Shown in pieces: positions 8,050 through 15,937 of a stretch of DNA of 54,631 nucleotides. The notes under the pieces are model-generated. The model was not told where the DNA came from, did no database searches, and was given only the letters and a program-made list of their open reading frames with translations. Each line of letters opens with the position of its first letter. Position 1 is the stretch's first letter. A program made the position numbers and the translations under genes. Source of the stretch: a virus; IMG/VR virus record IMGVR_UViG_3300044639_002101, positions 1-54,631 of that record, one strand, 5' to 3'.

Positions 8050-9681
8050 TTAAAGAGTGTTTAACCCGTGTACGTAAACTTTACCGTAGAATTCTGGACG
8101 AACTACTTTTTTCGCGTAACGTGTCATAACACCTTTACGTGGAGTGAAGTTAACTGGATCGTACACTAATGGAGTCATGATCAACGGAATATAAGGACTA
8201 AATACTGCACCTGTCTCTAAGAACTGCGCACCTCTGAAGCCCATTAATATTACATTTTCTTTCATGTATGGGTTTTTGTAAACTGTGTAACGATTATTAA
8301 TCGCACCAATTTTTTGAACACCAGCTGCAAATTCCATTTTAGTACCGTCTGTGTCAGCAGCAAATCCTGGGATAGACTCAAGAATTGTAGCTACTGCTGG
8401 ACTTGTTACTAAGAAGTTAGCACCACCACGTAATGTTTTTTGGTGAATTTTGTTAGATACTTTTTGAAGTTTAGTACCTAAAGTTTGGAACCAACCACCT
8501 TGAGTGTTGTAGAATCCAGCACCAGTTGAATCAGTTTGAGTAAAACCAGTTCCGTTCCATACGTTGTTGTTTTTAGCTGACCAATACTCAGTTGTTGGAG
8601 CTGCTGCGATCAACATATCTAAGATCTCTAAATCGATTTCCATAGAAACGTATTCAGACAACATAGAAGTTAATTCTGCTTCAGCATCAATTGAATGGTA
8701 AGCGTTCAAATCTTGAGCAAACTCTGGAGTCCAAACTGCTTTCAATTTACGTGTTTTAGCAACGATTGGCTCTGATTGCATTTCCAAGTTGATTTCTGGA
8801 ATGTCGATGTCAGCATTATATCCGTTACCGTAAGCTGTTTTATCTTCAAAGTCACCACGAGTGATATCAGTTGGTTGTTTGCTATATGCTACTGAATACA
8901 ATGTTGTTCCGCTCATACCTGCTGATTTAGATACGAAGAACTCAATATTACCAGTTGCTGTGTTGAATTTTGTAAATGCTGGAACATTCATTGCTGCAGT
9001 TACATTTGAACCTGAAGTTAATACGAATGAACGAACTGCGTTTAAGTCTGGAGAAGTTAATGAACCTGTTGATACATAAACAACTGTATATCCTGCTAAG
9101 TTTGCTGTATAATCTGAATCAAAATTAACTGACCCTGATCCTGCTGAAGCAGCAGAAGCTGTAGTTGCAGCAACACCTGTTGCAGATACATCATTTAAAG
9201 TGTATCCGAAACGACCCGCACCATAAAGACCTCCTGATGGATCACCTGATGTAGTTGTAACACCAAATAATGAATCATCAGCATTTGGAGAACTAAATGG
9301 ATCACCTGTTCTGTCGTTGTTATCTGCATCAAATCCAGCTTGAGCTGTACCATATTTAAAATCTAAATAGAAAATAAGTCCTGATGGTAAGTTCATTGGT
9401 TGAACTGATACGAATTCTTTAGCTGCAAATTCAGCAAAAATACGACGTACCAATGGCAAAGCCACACCAGCCCACTCTTCAGATCCAGCTGTTGTACCTG
9501 TTGAAGTTGCTTCTTTTACTAATTGACGTGCTTGGTTTTCAAGCAATTGCGCCATACCTGCTTTTTCAGTCTCAGATCTAAGACCTTCTAATAATCCTGT
9601 CTTCTCCCATTTAGAAACTGCTAATTTAGCATTGTTTCTTTGAACGAAGTCATTTGTTTGTAATAAGTTTGAAATACTCAT
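8050..9681 (-). CDS. Major capsid protein, T4 gp23-like
   Basis: 543 residues, close to T4 gp23 in length. Residues about 66-110 contain the family signature: GSEEWAGVALPLVRRIFAEF, then AAKEFVSVQPMNLPSG and IFYLDFKYG. The later regions (TRKLKAVWTPEFAQDL, RGGANFLVTSPAVATILES, VILMGFRGAQFLETGAVFSPY, TPRKGVMTRYAKKVVRPEFYG) also follow the gp23 pattern. A Leu-Val-Lys-Glu/Ala step at residues 54-58 is a plausible prohead protease cut site that would remove the N-terminal peptide, as in T4. The gene has a strong AAAAAGGAAAA ribosome site and its own terminator, fitting very high expression. It follows the scaffold gene directly. Confidence 0.93.
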   Translation of the reverse strand: MSISNLLQTNDFVQRNNAKLAVSKWEKTGLLEGLRSETEKAGMAQLLENQARQLVKEATSTGTTAGSEEWAGVALPLVRRIFAEFAAKEFVSVQPMNLPSGLIFYLDFKYGTAQAGFDADNNDRTGDPFSSPNADDSLFGVTTTSGDPSGGLYGAGRFGYTLNDVSATGVAATTASAASAGSGSVNFDSDYTANLAGYTVVYVSTGSLTSPDLNAVRSFVLTSGSNVTAAMNVPAFTKFNTATGNIEFFVSKSAGMSGTTLYSVAYSKQPTDITRGDFEDKTAYGNGYNADIDIPEINLEMQSEPIVAKTRKLKAVWTPEFAQDLNAYHSIDAEAELTSMLSEYVSMEIDLEILDMLIAAAPTTEYWSAKNNNVWNGTGFTQTDSTGAGFYNTQGGWFQTLGTKLQKVSNKIHQKTLRGGANFLVTSPAVATILESIPGFAADTDGTKMEFAAGVQKIGAINNRYTVYKNPYMKENVILMGFRGAQFLETGAVFSPYIPLIMTPLVYDPVNFTPRKGVMTRYAKKVVRPEFYGKVYVHGLNTL

Positions 9682-9706
9682 TTTTCGTTTTCCTTTTTTT
9701 TTAATT

Positions 9707-10711
9707 TTATAGCAATCCTGCTAATTTTTTCCATCTGTTAGCTAATTCAAATCCTTCAGATAAAACTTGTGTTGTTTCTTTCTTAGGTGCTGTCGTTGCT
9801 GTTGCTTTCGATGCATAAGATTCTTTAACTACACGTTTTTTACTTGGACGGTTGAATGATTCAGCTAAAGTACTAAATACTAATTTTACTTCTCTTGTGT
9901 TTCCAGCTCTGTCAAAGTTTTCAATTACTTTCATTTTTTGACCTTCTGTCAACTCAAAATTGCGGAACAATTTGTTTGTGTAAAGAAGTTTTGCATTTAA
10001 CAAGTTAACTTCGTTGATGATAGATTTAAGTTGACGTACTGTATTATACGCTTCTTCTAACTCTTCTTTCATTGCTTCAACTTCACCAGTTTCGTCTTGT
10101 ACAGATACATCACCTTCTTCTTCTTCACGTAGGATTGATTCAATGATTTCGTCGATGTTTAAGTCATCAGCTTCTTCAGTGTAATCACCTTCCATCATCG
10201 GATCTTCTAATTCAAATTCATCTTCTTCCATCATTGGCTCTTCTGGTTCTTCTAAGTCACCTTCTAACTCGCGAATGATTGCTTCAAGATTAAGATCTTC
10301 ATCAGATTCTTCATATCCTTCGTTGTACTCTTCCTCAGGGTTTTCAGCTGGCATATCTTCTGCTGGCATTTCTTCTGCCGGCATATCTTCGCCTTCTTCG
10401 TTACCCATTGGTTCATTAGACATAATGTCAAACTCATCAAATTCTCCGTCACCATCAACGTCGATTGATAAATCTCCAACATCTGTCCCTAATTCGTCTT
10501 CAGCGCCTGCTGCACCCATATCATCCATTGCTGGTTCTTCAGCTGGTACTTCTTCTTCACTATCAAGTTCATTCTCGATTTGATCAGAGATCATACGTTG
10601 GATTCTTGGGGCAAATGCTTCTTGAAGAGCGATCTTTGCGTTTGCTAATGCAGTTTCTTTAACAGCACGAGCATCTGCGATTGCTTCTTTTAGCAAATCT
10701 GATTTTGCCAT
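9707..10711 (-). CDS. Prohead core scaffold protein, T4 gp22-like
   Basis: 334 residues, very acidic. Residues 42-205 are dominated by Glu, Asp and Met/Pro repeats such as EDMPAEEMPAEDMPAEN. The C-terminal third has the helical signature seen in marine T4-like scaffolds: VNLLNAKLLYTNKLFRNFEL, then EGQKMKVIENFDRAGN and REVKLVFSTLAESF. It lies directly before the capsid gene, as gp22 does before gp23. Scaffolds of this type fill the prohead and are degraded by gp21. A Leu-Ser-Glu/Gly step about 16 residues from the C-terminus would suit that protease and release a basic tail peptide. The message has a roughly 110-nt leader containing a hairpin and an AAGGAG ribosome site. Confidence 0.8.
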   Translation of the reverse strand: MAKSDLLKEAIADARAVKETALANAKIALQEAFAPRIQRMISDQIENELDSEEEVPAEEPAMDDMGAAGAEDELGTDVGDLSIDVDGDGEFDEFDIMSNEPMGNEEGEDMPAEEMPAEDMPAENPEEEYNEGYEESDEDLNLEAIIRELEGDLEEPEEPMMEEDEFELEDPMMEGDYTEEADDLNIDEIIESILREEEEGDVSVQDETGEVEAMKEELEEAYNTVRQLKSIINEVNLLNAKLLYTNKLFRNFELTEGQKMKVIENFDRAGNTREVKLVFSTLAESFNRPSKKRVVKESYASKATATTAPKKETTQVLSEGFELANRWKKLAGLL

Positions 10712-10786
10712 AAGTTTACTCCTTAAATTTGTTTTTTGGAAATAAGATTATTCGGAATCTTAATAGAATATTTTAATTTTTTCTAG

Positions 10787-10813
10787 ACGCTATATAATAG
10801 GTTGGAATAGCGT
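10787..10813 (-). promoter_or_regulatory. Hairpin in the leader of the scaffold-capsid message
   Basis: ACGCTAT and ATAGCGT form a perfect 7-bp stem with a 13-nt loop. It begins about 5 nt after the upstream promoter motif, so it would lie at the very 5 prime end of the transcript. There it could stabilise the scaffold and capsid mRNA. No T run follows, so it is not a terminator. Confidence 0.45.
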
Positions 10814-10817
10814 ATTC

Positions 10818-10830
10818 TAAAATAAATATA
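10818..10830 (-). promoter_or_regulatory. Late-promoter-like motif for scaffold and capsid
   Basis: Coding strand TATATTTATTTTA, about 107 nt before the scaffold start and just after the bS21 terminator. It would give a separate transcript for scaffold and capsid. Confidence 0.5.
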
Positions 10831-10853
10831 GACAAGTTTGAAAAACCAGTAAA

Positions 10854-10882
10854 AAAGCCCCAACTTATTAGGAAGGGGCTTT
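10854..10882 (-). terminator. Rho-independent terminator after the bS21 gene
   Basis: On the minus strand AAAGCCCC pairs with GGGGCTTT around a 13-nt loop, followed by more T residues. It separates the bS21 gene from scaffold and capsid. Confidence 0.88.
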
Positions 10883-10903
10883 AATAATTAATTAAATTAA
10901 TTT

Positions 10904-11149
10904 TTATTTAGAATGCAAATCTCTTACCATTTGCATGAATGCCGCATCTTGTAGTTGTTTGCGACGTTTAACTCCTGGTTTGATAAATTCACGTCTGTCT
11001 TTAACTTCTTCTAAGATGTTTGCTGATTTTACTTTTCGTTTCCACGCCTTAAGTGCATGTGCTAAATCTTCTCTCGTTGATCCGATAACTTTAACTGCTA
11101 ATGCATTTCCTGGCACAATTTGTTGATGTTGTTTTTGTTTTTTACTCAT
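10904..11149 (-). CDS. rpsU: Phage-encoded ribosomal protein bS21
   Basis: 81 residues, basic. The body follows the bS21 family: a strand ALAVKVIG, the first helix REDLAHALKAWKRKVKSA, an ILEEVKDRREF turn and a second basic helix. The C-terminal half (REFIKPGVKRRKQLQDAAFM) looks more like Bacteroidota bS21 than the E. coli protein, which supports that host group. Relative to my memory of Flavobacterium bS21, it has an extra N-terminal stretch of about 14 residues, and Phe71 sits where the host has the tyrosine that helps hold the 16S rRNA tail. bS21 sits on the 30S platform beside the anti-Shine-Dalgarno sequence. The gene lies in the head gene cluster with its own terminator. Other phages are known to carry bS21. 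Confidence 0.85.
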   Translation of the reverse strand: MSKKQKQHQQIVPGNALAVKVIGSTREDLAHALKAWKRKVKSANILEEVKDRREFIKPGVKRRKQLQDAAFMQMVRDLHSK

Positions 11150-11168
11150 ATAACTTGTTTAAAATTTA

Positions 11169-11618
11169 TTACATTTCTATTGATGGTCTTTGTTTCTTTG
11201 TAGGACGTTGTGAACGTACATTGAATCTAAAATGTTTTACACTTGGTAATTGTGAAACATAGCCTTGTATTTTTTGTGATTCTCGTGCTGGGTCTTCTCC
11301 TAATCTAAAATAAAAATATCCTACAGTTCCTGATTTTGAAATCTTTTTGCTGATAATAGTAAATCCTTTTTTCTCTGCCCATTGTTGAATGTCATTGGCT
11401 ACTACTTGTGCTTGTGCTGCGTCATATATAACATATTCTACGCCTCCTCGGTAATCAGTCATATGATTAATAAGTTGAGCTTCATCAACTAATTTCACAT
11501 CTAATCCTTTTTTTGCTAATTCCTCAGCCTTTGCAGGATCTTTAACTGATATACTTCCTTTTACTGCTTGTTCAGTTAATCCAAAAAATTCTTTATATAA
11601 TTTTTTTAGTTTATTCAT
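11169..11618 (-). CDS. Probable internal head protein with capsid-targeting-like leader
   Basis: 149 residues, not recognised by family. The first 16 residues (MNKLKKLYKEFFGLTE, then Gln-Ala) form a short amphipathic, basic leader ending in Leu-Thr-Glu, like the T4 leaders that carry proteins into the prohead and are cut there by gp21. The mature part has mixed alpha/beta character: a VEYVIYDAAQAQVVANDI strand-helix, then KGFTIISKKISKSGTVGYFYFRLG, ending in a basic tail. It lies between a gp21-proximal small protein and bS21 in the head gene cluster, which supports a head location. The role after packaging is unknown. Confidence 0.6.
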   Translation of the reverse strand: MNKLKKLYKEFFGLTEQAVKGSISVKDPAKAEELAKKGLDVKLVDEAQLINHMTDYRGGVEYVIYDAAQAQVVANDIQQWAEKKGFTIISKKISKSGTVGYFYFRLGEDPARESQKIQGYVSQLPSVKHFRFNVRSQRPTKKQRPSIEM

Positions 11619-11659
11619 TTTATACCTTTAATATAAAAAATATTAGTTAATTATCCAAA

Positions 11660-12034
11660 TTAATTAACGTCGAAGTATTTATTTAAACCTTGTGCAATGT
11701 CTTCATAAGCTGCACTTAAACGTTGTTGCAATTGACTCATTTCTTTTGCAGTTGCTTCAAATACACGATATGAATCATTCAAGTTTTTCATGTGACGTTT
11801 AACTGTTACATTATCAAACCAATCTCCAGCTTCAGTTGTAATTTGTTCTGCTTTGTTGATCATGTCTTTAACTCGGTCCGTTAAATTTTGAAGATCGCCT
11901 CTACCATAAACAGAATCACCCATTTCGCTGAAACGTTTTACTTGATCTAAAAACTCTTGTTTTTCTTCTTTAGATAATGGCTGTGGTTGATCTTCATTGA
12001 TCATTTCCAAAATATATTTTAAGTTGCTTTTCAT
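11660..12034 (-). CDS. Small prohead-cluster protein, possible internal or core protein
   Basis: 124 residues if started at 12034. The upstream ATG at 12058 would overlap gp21 by 20 nt, whereas 12034 lies 4 nt after the gp21 stop and gives MKSNLKYILEMINE, a leader like those of other proposed packaged proteins. Ile-Asn-Glu/Asp at residues 12-15 is a candidate cut site. The rest is helical and charged with Leu/Gln/Glu heptads (MSQLQQRLSAAYEDIAQGL), suggesting a coiled coil. In T4 the genes around 21 and 22 code small core proteins (gp67, gp68); this could be their functional counterpart, but I see no sequence match. Confidence 0.6.
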   Translation of the reverse strand: MKSNLKYILEMINEDQPQPLSKEEKQEFLDQVKRFSEMGDSVYGRGDLQNLTDRVKDMINKAEQITTEAGDWFDNVTVKRHMKNLNDSYRVFEATAKEMSQLQQRLSAAYEDIAQGLNKYFDVN

Positions 12035-12038
12035 CTTA

Positions 12039-12665
12039 TTATATTCTACATTTACCATCTTCGCATAAAATCGAAGTTATAAGGCTGTTTACTTTATTAT
12101 ATTTATTTGTGGTATTCATTTTACCAACTGATTCGTGCATGTGCGTAGGACGCATAAAAGCCCCATGTGTAGAAGGATTAGATACGAAGTCCCAACAAAT
12201 TAATTCAAAGTCTTCTTGAACTTCAACAGCACCTTCGTTTCTAAGTTCTTTAACAGATCCTAAACCGCGGGATGAAATACCTAATGTAATTCCAGCTTTA
12301 AAAAGTTCTTTAAGAATTTTACCTGACGGAGTTTCTAAAATTTGAACTGCTCCTTTTAAATCATCACCTTCCCACCATATTTTTAAAATGTTATGAGAAA
12401 CGTTGTTCAAGTTAACAACTGATGATTCTGGATGATCTAACTCGCCTAATGCTCTATGTTGATCAATATATTCTTTTTGATAACGTACACATTCACGCAT
12501 CAATATATTTTTTGGATAAATTCTTCCGTTTTGATTCTTAGCACCAGCACGTTGTAAAACACCTTGCACTACAAAACCACCCGGAACGCCATATGCAGCA
12601 CCGCTTGTTTCATTTAATGAACCAATTGGTTTAAATTGCATATATTCTACTAATAATTTTGACAT
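12039..12665 (-). CDS. Prohead maturation protease, T4 gp21-like
   Basis: 208 residues, as in T4 gp21. The family motifs are visible: GRIYPKNILMRECVRY (residues 47-62), GELDHPE with catalytic-type His78, a second His at 91, and GITLGISSRGLGSV with Ser131/Ser132. This is the Ser/His arrangement of the gp21 and herpesvirus-type protease fold. The enzyme is built into the prohead and cuts scaffold, capsid and internal proteins after Leu/Ile-X-Glu. Its own N-terminus, MSKLLVEYMQFKPIGSLNE then Thr, contains such a site at residue 19, a plausible self-processing step. It is preceded by a GGGGAG ribosome site and lies in order between portal and scaffold genes. Confidence 0.88.
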   Translation of the reverse strand: MSKLLVEYMQFKPIGSLNETSGAAYGVPGGFVVQGVLQRAGAKNQNGRIYPKNILMRECVRYQKEYIDQHRALGELDHPESSVVNLNNVSHNILKIWWEGDDLKGAVQILETPSGKILKELFKAGITLGISSRGLGSVKELRNEGAVEVQEDFELICWDFVSNPSTHGAFMRPTHMHESVGKMNTTNKYNKVNSLITSILCEDGKCRI

Positions 12666-12666
12666 C

Positions 12667-13155
12667 TTACTCCCCTAATGATCTTACTCGTTCTGATATT
12701 TTAATTAATCGCTCTGATATTTTATTTAGTGCTTTTGAGGTACTTGGACCATATTCAGACGATGCAATTCCAGATTCTGTTTTTAATCTAGTATTGTATT
12801 GCACTAATGTTTCAATTTCATGAAGCTTCTTTGCAATTTCTTTAATTGTATTTTTTACTTTATGTGATGGTTTAACATCACCTTTTTTAAAGTCTCGATA
12901 CCCTTCGATAATTGCTAAATATTTTTGTTCCATTGCTTCTTCAACTTTTTTATATCCTAGTTGTTCAGCTGTTTTGTCATTTGTTTTTTTAGCAAATGCC
13001 TTAGGAGTATTAAATCCAGCAATAGCACCTGTTACATTTTGTTCGTCAATTTCATCATTACAAATACATTTATCTGATGGACGATCACATCCATCACAAT
13101 AATCATTTTCTATTTCTTGAAACTTTTCTTTCATTTCTCTTAATAGTGATTTCAT
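12667..13155 (-). CDS. Head-cluster protein with a cysteine knuckle, 162 aa
   Basis: Not recognised by name. The N-terminus MKSLLREMKEKFQE resembles the leaders of other proposed packaged proteins, though the cleavage site is less clear. Cys20, Cys23, Cys30 and Cys32 form a CxxC-x6-CxC cluster that probably binds zinc. Residues 41-56 (VTGAIAGFNTPKAFAK) resemble a short motif I have seen in small structural proteins of marine T4-like phages. The C-terminal half is helical and basic. It starts at TAATG overlapping the gene before, with AAAGGAG as ribosome site inside that gene. Location between portal and protease genes suggests a minor head or core protein. Confidence 0.6.
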   Translation of the reverse strand: MKSLLREMKEKFQEIENDYCDGCDRPSDKCICNDEIDEQNVTGAIAGFNTPKAFAKKTNDKTAEQLGYKKVEEAMEQKYLAIIEGYRDFKKGDVKPSHKVKNTIKEIAKKLHEIETLVQYNTRLKTESGIASSEYGPSTSKALNKISERLIKISERVRSLGE

Positions 13156-14003
13156 TAATGGATCTCCTTTAATTCTCGAACTAAATCAAAATAACGTAAC
13201 AATGATAACACGTGTGATTCTTTAATTGTCTTCATTGATTCTACATTACAAAGCATTTCTGACAATTTAGATACTTTTATTTTTGTTGCTGCATCTGTTA
13301 TAGATTTTGCTTGTTCTGCTAGATCAGCTTTAATTTTCGGAATAATTGTTTGTACATATTCACGTAAAGCTGCTGTGTCATTAACGTGTGTAATATACTT
13401 ATTCAACAATTGCTTTTGTGATTCGTCTAATCCAGAATATTTTTCATTGAATTTATCAACTAATATTTTATATGACAATAAACGCATATCTTTTGGTTGA
13501 GATTCAAATGCTTCAATTAACGCATCTTTTTTAGGTTGAGCACGTTCAGTAATAATACCATGGTCAATGATTGCTGTTTTGCACTCCATTAATTGTTTTG
13601 GATTATCTGTCTCAGTATGTTCAAATATCATATTAATTGAAGCAAGTACTTTGTAGTTATTGATATGCATTTTTGCCATATTTGTAAATACAAACTTTTC
13701 TGATATTTCTTTTACTAGATTATATCGTTGACGTTTCAATACGCTTTGGTTCAATTTATCATATGCAGACTTAACAGTACGTATATAATCTAATGCTTGA
13801 GCTTCACTTCTAAACTGTTCTTTAATTAAAGAATTGTATAGTTGCAGTTCTTTTGATAATTCAGTATTTCTACCAAAGTATTTTTTAATAATATCAATGG
13901 TTACTGATTTATTTGATGTTAATGTCTCTGAAGTTAATTTTCTAACCAACATTTCAAATAAAATACCCGTATTTTTATATTTTGAATGTTTTAATTTCTT
14001 CAT
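13155..14003 (-). CDS. Portal-adjacent conserved protein, possible head assembly factor
   Basis: 282 residues, almost wholly helical and charged (Lys, Glu, Asn, Leu). The opening MKKLKHSKYKNTGILFEMLV is a pattern I have met in proteins next to portal genes of marine T4-like phages; no function is known to me. There are no signal peptide, membrane segment or catalytic motifs. It is translationally coupled (TAATG) to the 162-residue protein and lies directly after the portal gene with its own promoter motif. The position between portal and prohead protease, where T4-like phages carry prohead core genes, makes a scaffold or core role the best guess. Confidence 0.55.
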   Translation of the reverse strand: MKKLKHSKYKNTGILFEMLVRKLTSETLTSNKSVTIDIIKKYFGRNTELSKELQLYNSLIKEQFRSEAQALDYIRTVKSAYDKLNQSVLKRQRYNLVKEISEKFVFTNMAKMHINNYKVLASINMIFEHTETDNPKQLMECKTAIIDHGIITERAQPKKDALIEAFESQPKDMRLLSYKILVDKFNEKYSGLDESQKQLLNKYITHVNDTAALREYVQTIIPKIKADLAEQAKSITDAATKIKVSKLSEMLCNVESMKTIKESHVLSLLRYFDLVRELKEIH

Positions 14004-14028
14004 GTTCTATACGATGCCTTGTGTTTTT

Positions 14029-14037
14029 AATAAATAT
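14029..14037 (-). promoter_or_regulatory. Late-promoter-like motif
   Basis: Coding strand ATATTTATT, 26 nt before the start at 14003. Confidence 0.45.
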
Positions 14038-14045
14038 GTTTCTAA

Positions 14046-15890
14046 TTATAAAATGTTGTTTTCGTCTAACATTGTGCCAGCATCTTTATCAGCATCACGC
14101 TTCTTTTTAGAATTTAATGATTCAGTGATAATACTAACGCTCTTATTTTTAGATTTTAAATGTTTCAAAATATTATGATTTTCAACAGCAACTGATCCTG
14201 CCATCTTTTTAAATTTAGGATCTGGTTGGAATGTTGTTTTTTGGTTTTCTGGTTTAAATGCTTGTTTTAAACCTTTAGCCCCTGTAGGATCCCAACCCAT
14301 TTGGTTTTTATGTTGTCCAAATTTAATTCCTTCTTTCGGACGTCCACCTAAATCTTTGTCTTCAACTTCATCACTACTCATATGCATTGATGCTAAATCG
14401 TGTGGCGTTCCAAATGAAACCCCAGTTACTGATGGATCATTTCCTTCTTGTTCAATTTGGTTTTGTCGGAATCGTAATTTTAAATCTTCTACAACGTCTG
14501 TTCTTTCTTGTAGCCATTGTTCCTCTGACATATTGAATATATATTCATAAATGTATCTGTCAGAAACTAATTTACTGTCTTTCATTGCAGTTGCTAATGT
14601 CATTTTTTCAGTCATTAATGCAACTTTTTGCTGATCGTAAATAATAGATGGTGCTGTTAATTCTAATTCAAATCCAACTAAATCTTCGCCTTCAAATCCT
14701 TGTGAATATAAATGCACAATTGCAATCTTAACTAGTTCAGACGTCACAATTTTTTGTACACGCTCAATTGTTCTAGCAAAACGAATATCCATTGATGCTA
14801 AAGTACTTTTACCTTCAACTGCTTCAGAATATCCTAAGAATGGTGCTGGTATTTTAAGTGCAGCCATCATCTTTGTTCTGATATATTCAATATCATCCAT
14901 TCCGGTAAAAGTCATTCCCGGCAATGTGTCAATTGTTGTAGATGATTGACCTCCACGAACTGGCAAATAATAATCTTCTAGCATATTGCTAAGATTGAAC
15001 TTTAAATTATAATTTCCTGTGTTCGGATCGATATGTGGAATCTTTTTCATTTTATTGATAATTCCTTCCATAAATGAATCAACTTCATTTGTAGGAATAT
15101 TACCAATATCAATTTTAAAAATACGTTTTTCAGGCGCACGCATAATTCTATGAATAAGCATTGCGTCTTCCATCATCATTAATTTTTGGAATTCTTTACG
15201 AGCTCCTTCTAACATTGATCTACCATATGGTAAAAAGTTAGAATCTGATAACATACGGAAATGTGCTATTTCGAACACATCATATGTCATTTGTTCTGAA
15301 GCAATATTTTTGAATTTAATATCATATTCACCAGTTGCTTCATTATATTCTTCCCAACGTTCCATTTCGTAGCTAGAAAACGGACGAGCATTTAATATTC
15401 CTACTTCATCAGCAATATCTAATTTTAAAAAGAAATCACCATATTTCACCATATTTCTAATCCAAGTCCATAAATTGAACTCAATATTTAAAATATCATA
15501 AAATAAATTGTAAAGGATTTTTTGTACTTGAGTGTTATTTGTTTTAATTGTTAGAATTTCTCCAAACTGATCTGCTAATGTAGATTCATCTGAATAAATG
15601 TCTAATGCAGAACTAATAATTGGATCTTTATCCATCATTTCATAATCTGCATACAATTGCATACGATTCTGGTGCATGTAATAGTTAGAATCATATCCGC
15701 CCATTCCACCTACTCGATGCTTATTTGCTCCATGTAGTCTAGTATATCTATCTGCTACTTTACTTTGACCTAAGTTACCAACTGATTGTAAACGATTGGT
15801 ATCAACTATTCTAAGTTGATCTTTTCCATACGCTCTAACAATTACGTTAGTACTAAAAAGGTTTTGTAGTCGTTTTCTTAATGACGCCAT
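14046..15890 (-). CDS. Portal protein, T4 gp20-like
   Basis: 614 residues. Family segments include YADYEMMDKDPIISSALDIY with SDEST following, WTWIRNMVKYGDFFLKLD, LPYGRSMLEGARKEFQKLMM followed by EDAMLIHRIMRAPEKRIF, DDIEYIRTKMMAALKIPAPF and STLASMDIRFARTIERVQ. The order matches gp20-type portals, which form the dodecameric channel at one head vertex, start prohead assembly and dock the terminase. It is somewhat longer than T4 gp20 (524 residues), mainly through a Gln/Lys-rich C-terminal tail. It follows the large terminase gene in the same direction and has a promoter motif upstream. Confidence 0.92.
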   Translation of the reverse strand: MASLRKRLQNLFSTNVIVRAYGKDQLRIVDTNRLQSVGNLGQSKVADRYTRLHGANKHRVGGMGGYDSNYYMHQNRMQLYADYEMMDKDPIISSALDIYSDESTLADQFGEILTIKTNNTQVQKILYNLFYDILNIEFNLWTWIRNMVKYGDFFLKLDIADEVGILNARPFSSYEMERWEEYNEATGEYDIKFKNIASEQMTYDVFEIAHFRMLSDSNFLPYGRSMLEGARKEFQKLMMMEDAMLIHRIMRAPEKRIFKIDIGNIPTNEVDSFMEGIINKMKKIPHIDPNTGNYNLKFNLSNMLEDYYLPVRGGQSSTTIDTLPGMTFTGMDDIEYIRTKMMAALKIPAPFLGYSEAVEGKSTLASMDIRFARTIERVQKIVTSELVKIAIVHLYSQGFEGEDLVGFELELTAPSIIYDQQKVALMTEKMTLATAMKDSKLVSDRYIYEYIFNMSEEQWLQERTDVVEDLKLRFRQNQIEQEGNDPSVTGVSFGTPHDLASMHMSSDEVEDKDLGGRPKEGIKFGQHKNQMGWDPTGAKGLKQAFKPENQKTTFQPDPKFKKMAGSVAVENHNILKHLKSKNKSVSIITESLNSKKKRDADKDAGTMLDENNIL

Positions 15891-15906
15891 ATTATATATC
15901 TTTTTT

Positions 15907-15917
15907 TATATAAATAT
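15907..15917 (-). promoter_or_regulatory. Late-promoter-like motif before the portal gene
   Basis: Coding strand ATATTTATATA followed by an A-rich leader to the ATG at 15890. Confidence 0.62.
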
Positions 15918-15937
15918 ATCTAAGTATAGATCAGTGG

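Noticed and set aside
10275-10583. Ser/Ala-rich plus-strand frame of 102 codons
   Set aside because: It is the antisense of the acidic part of the scaffold gene; its low-complexity sequence simply mirrors Glu/Asp codons, and there is no ribosome site or promoter motif.
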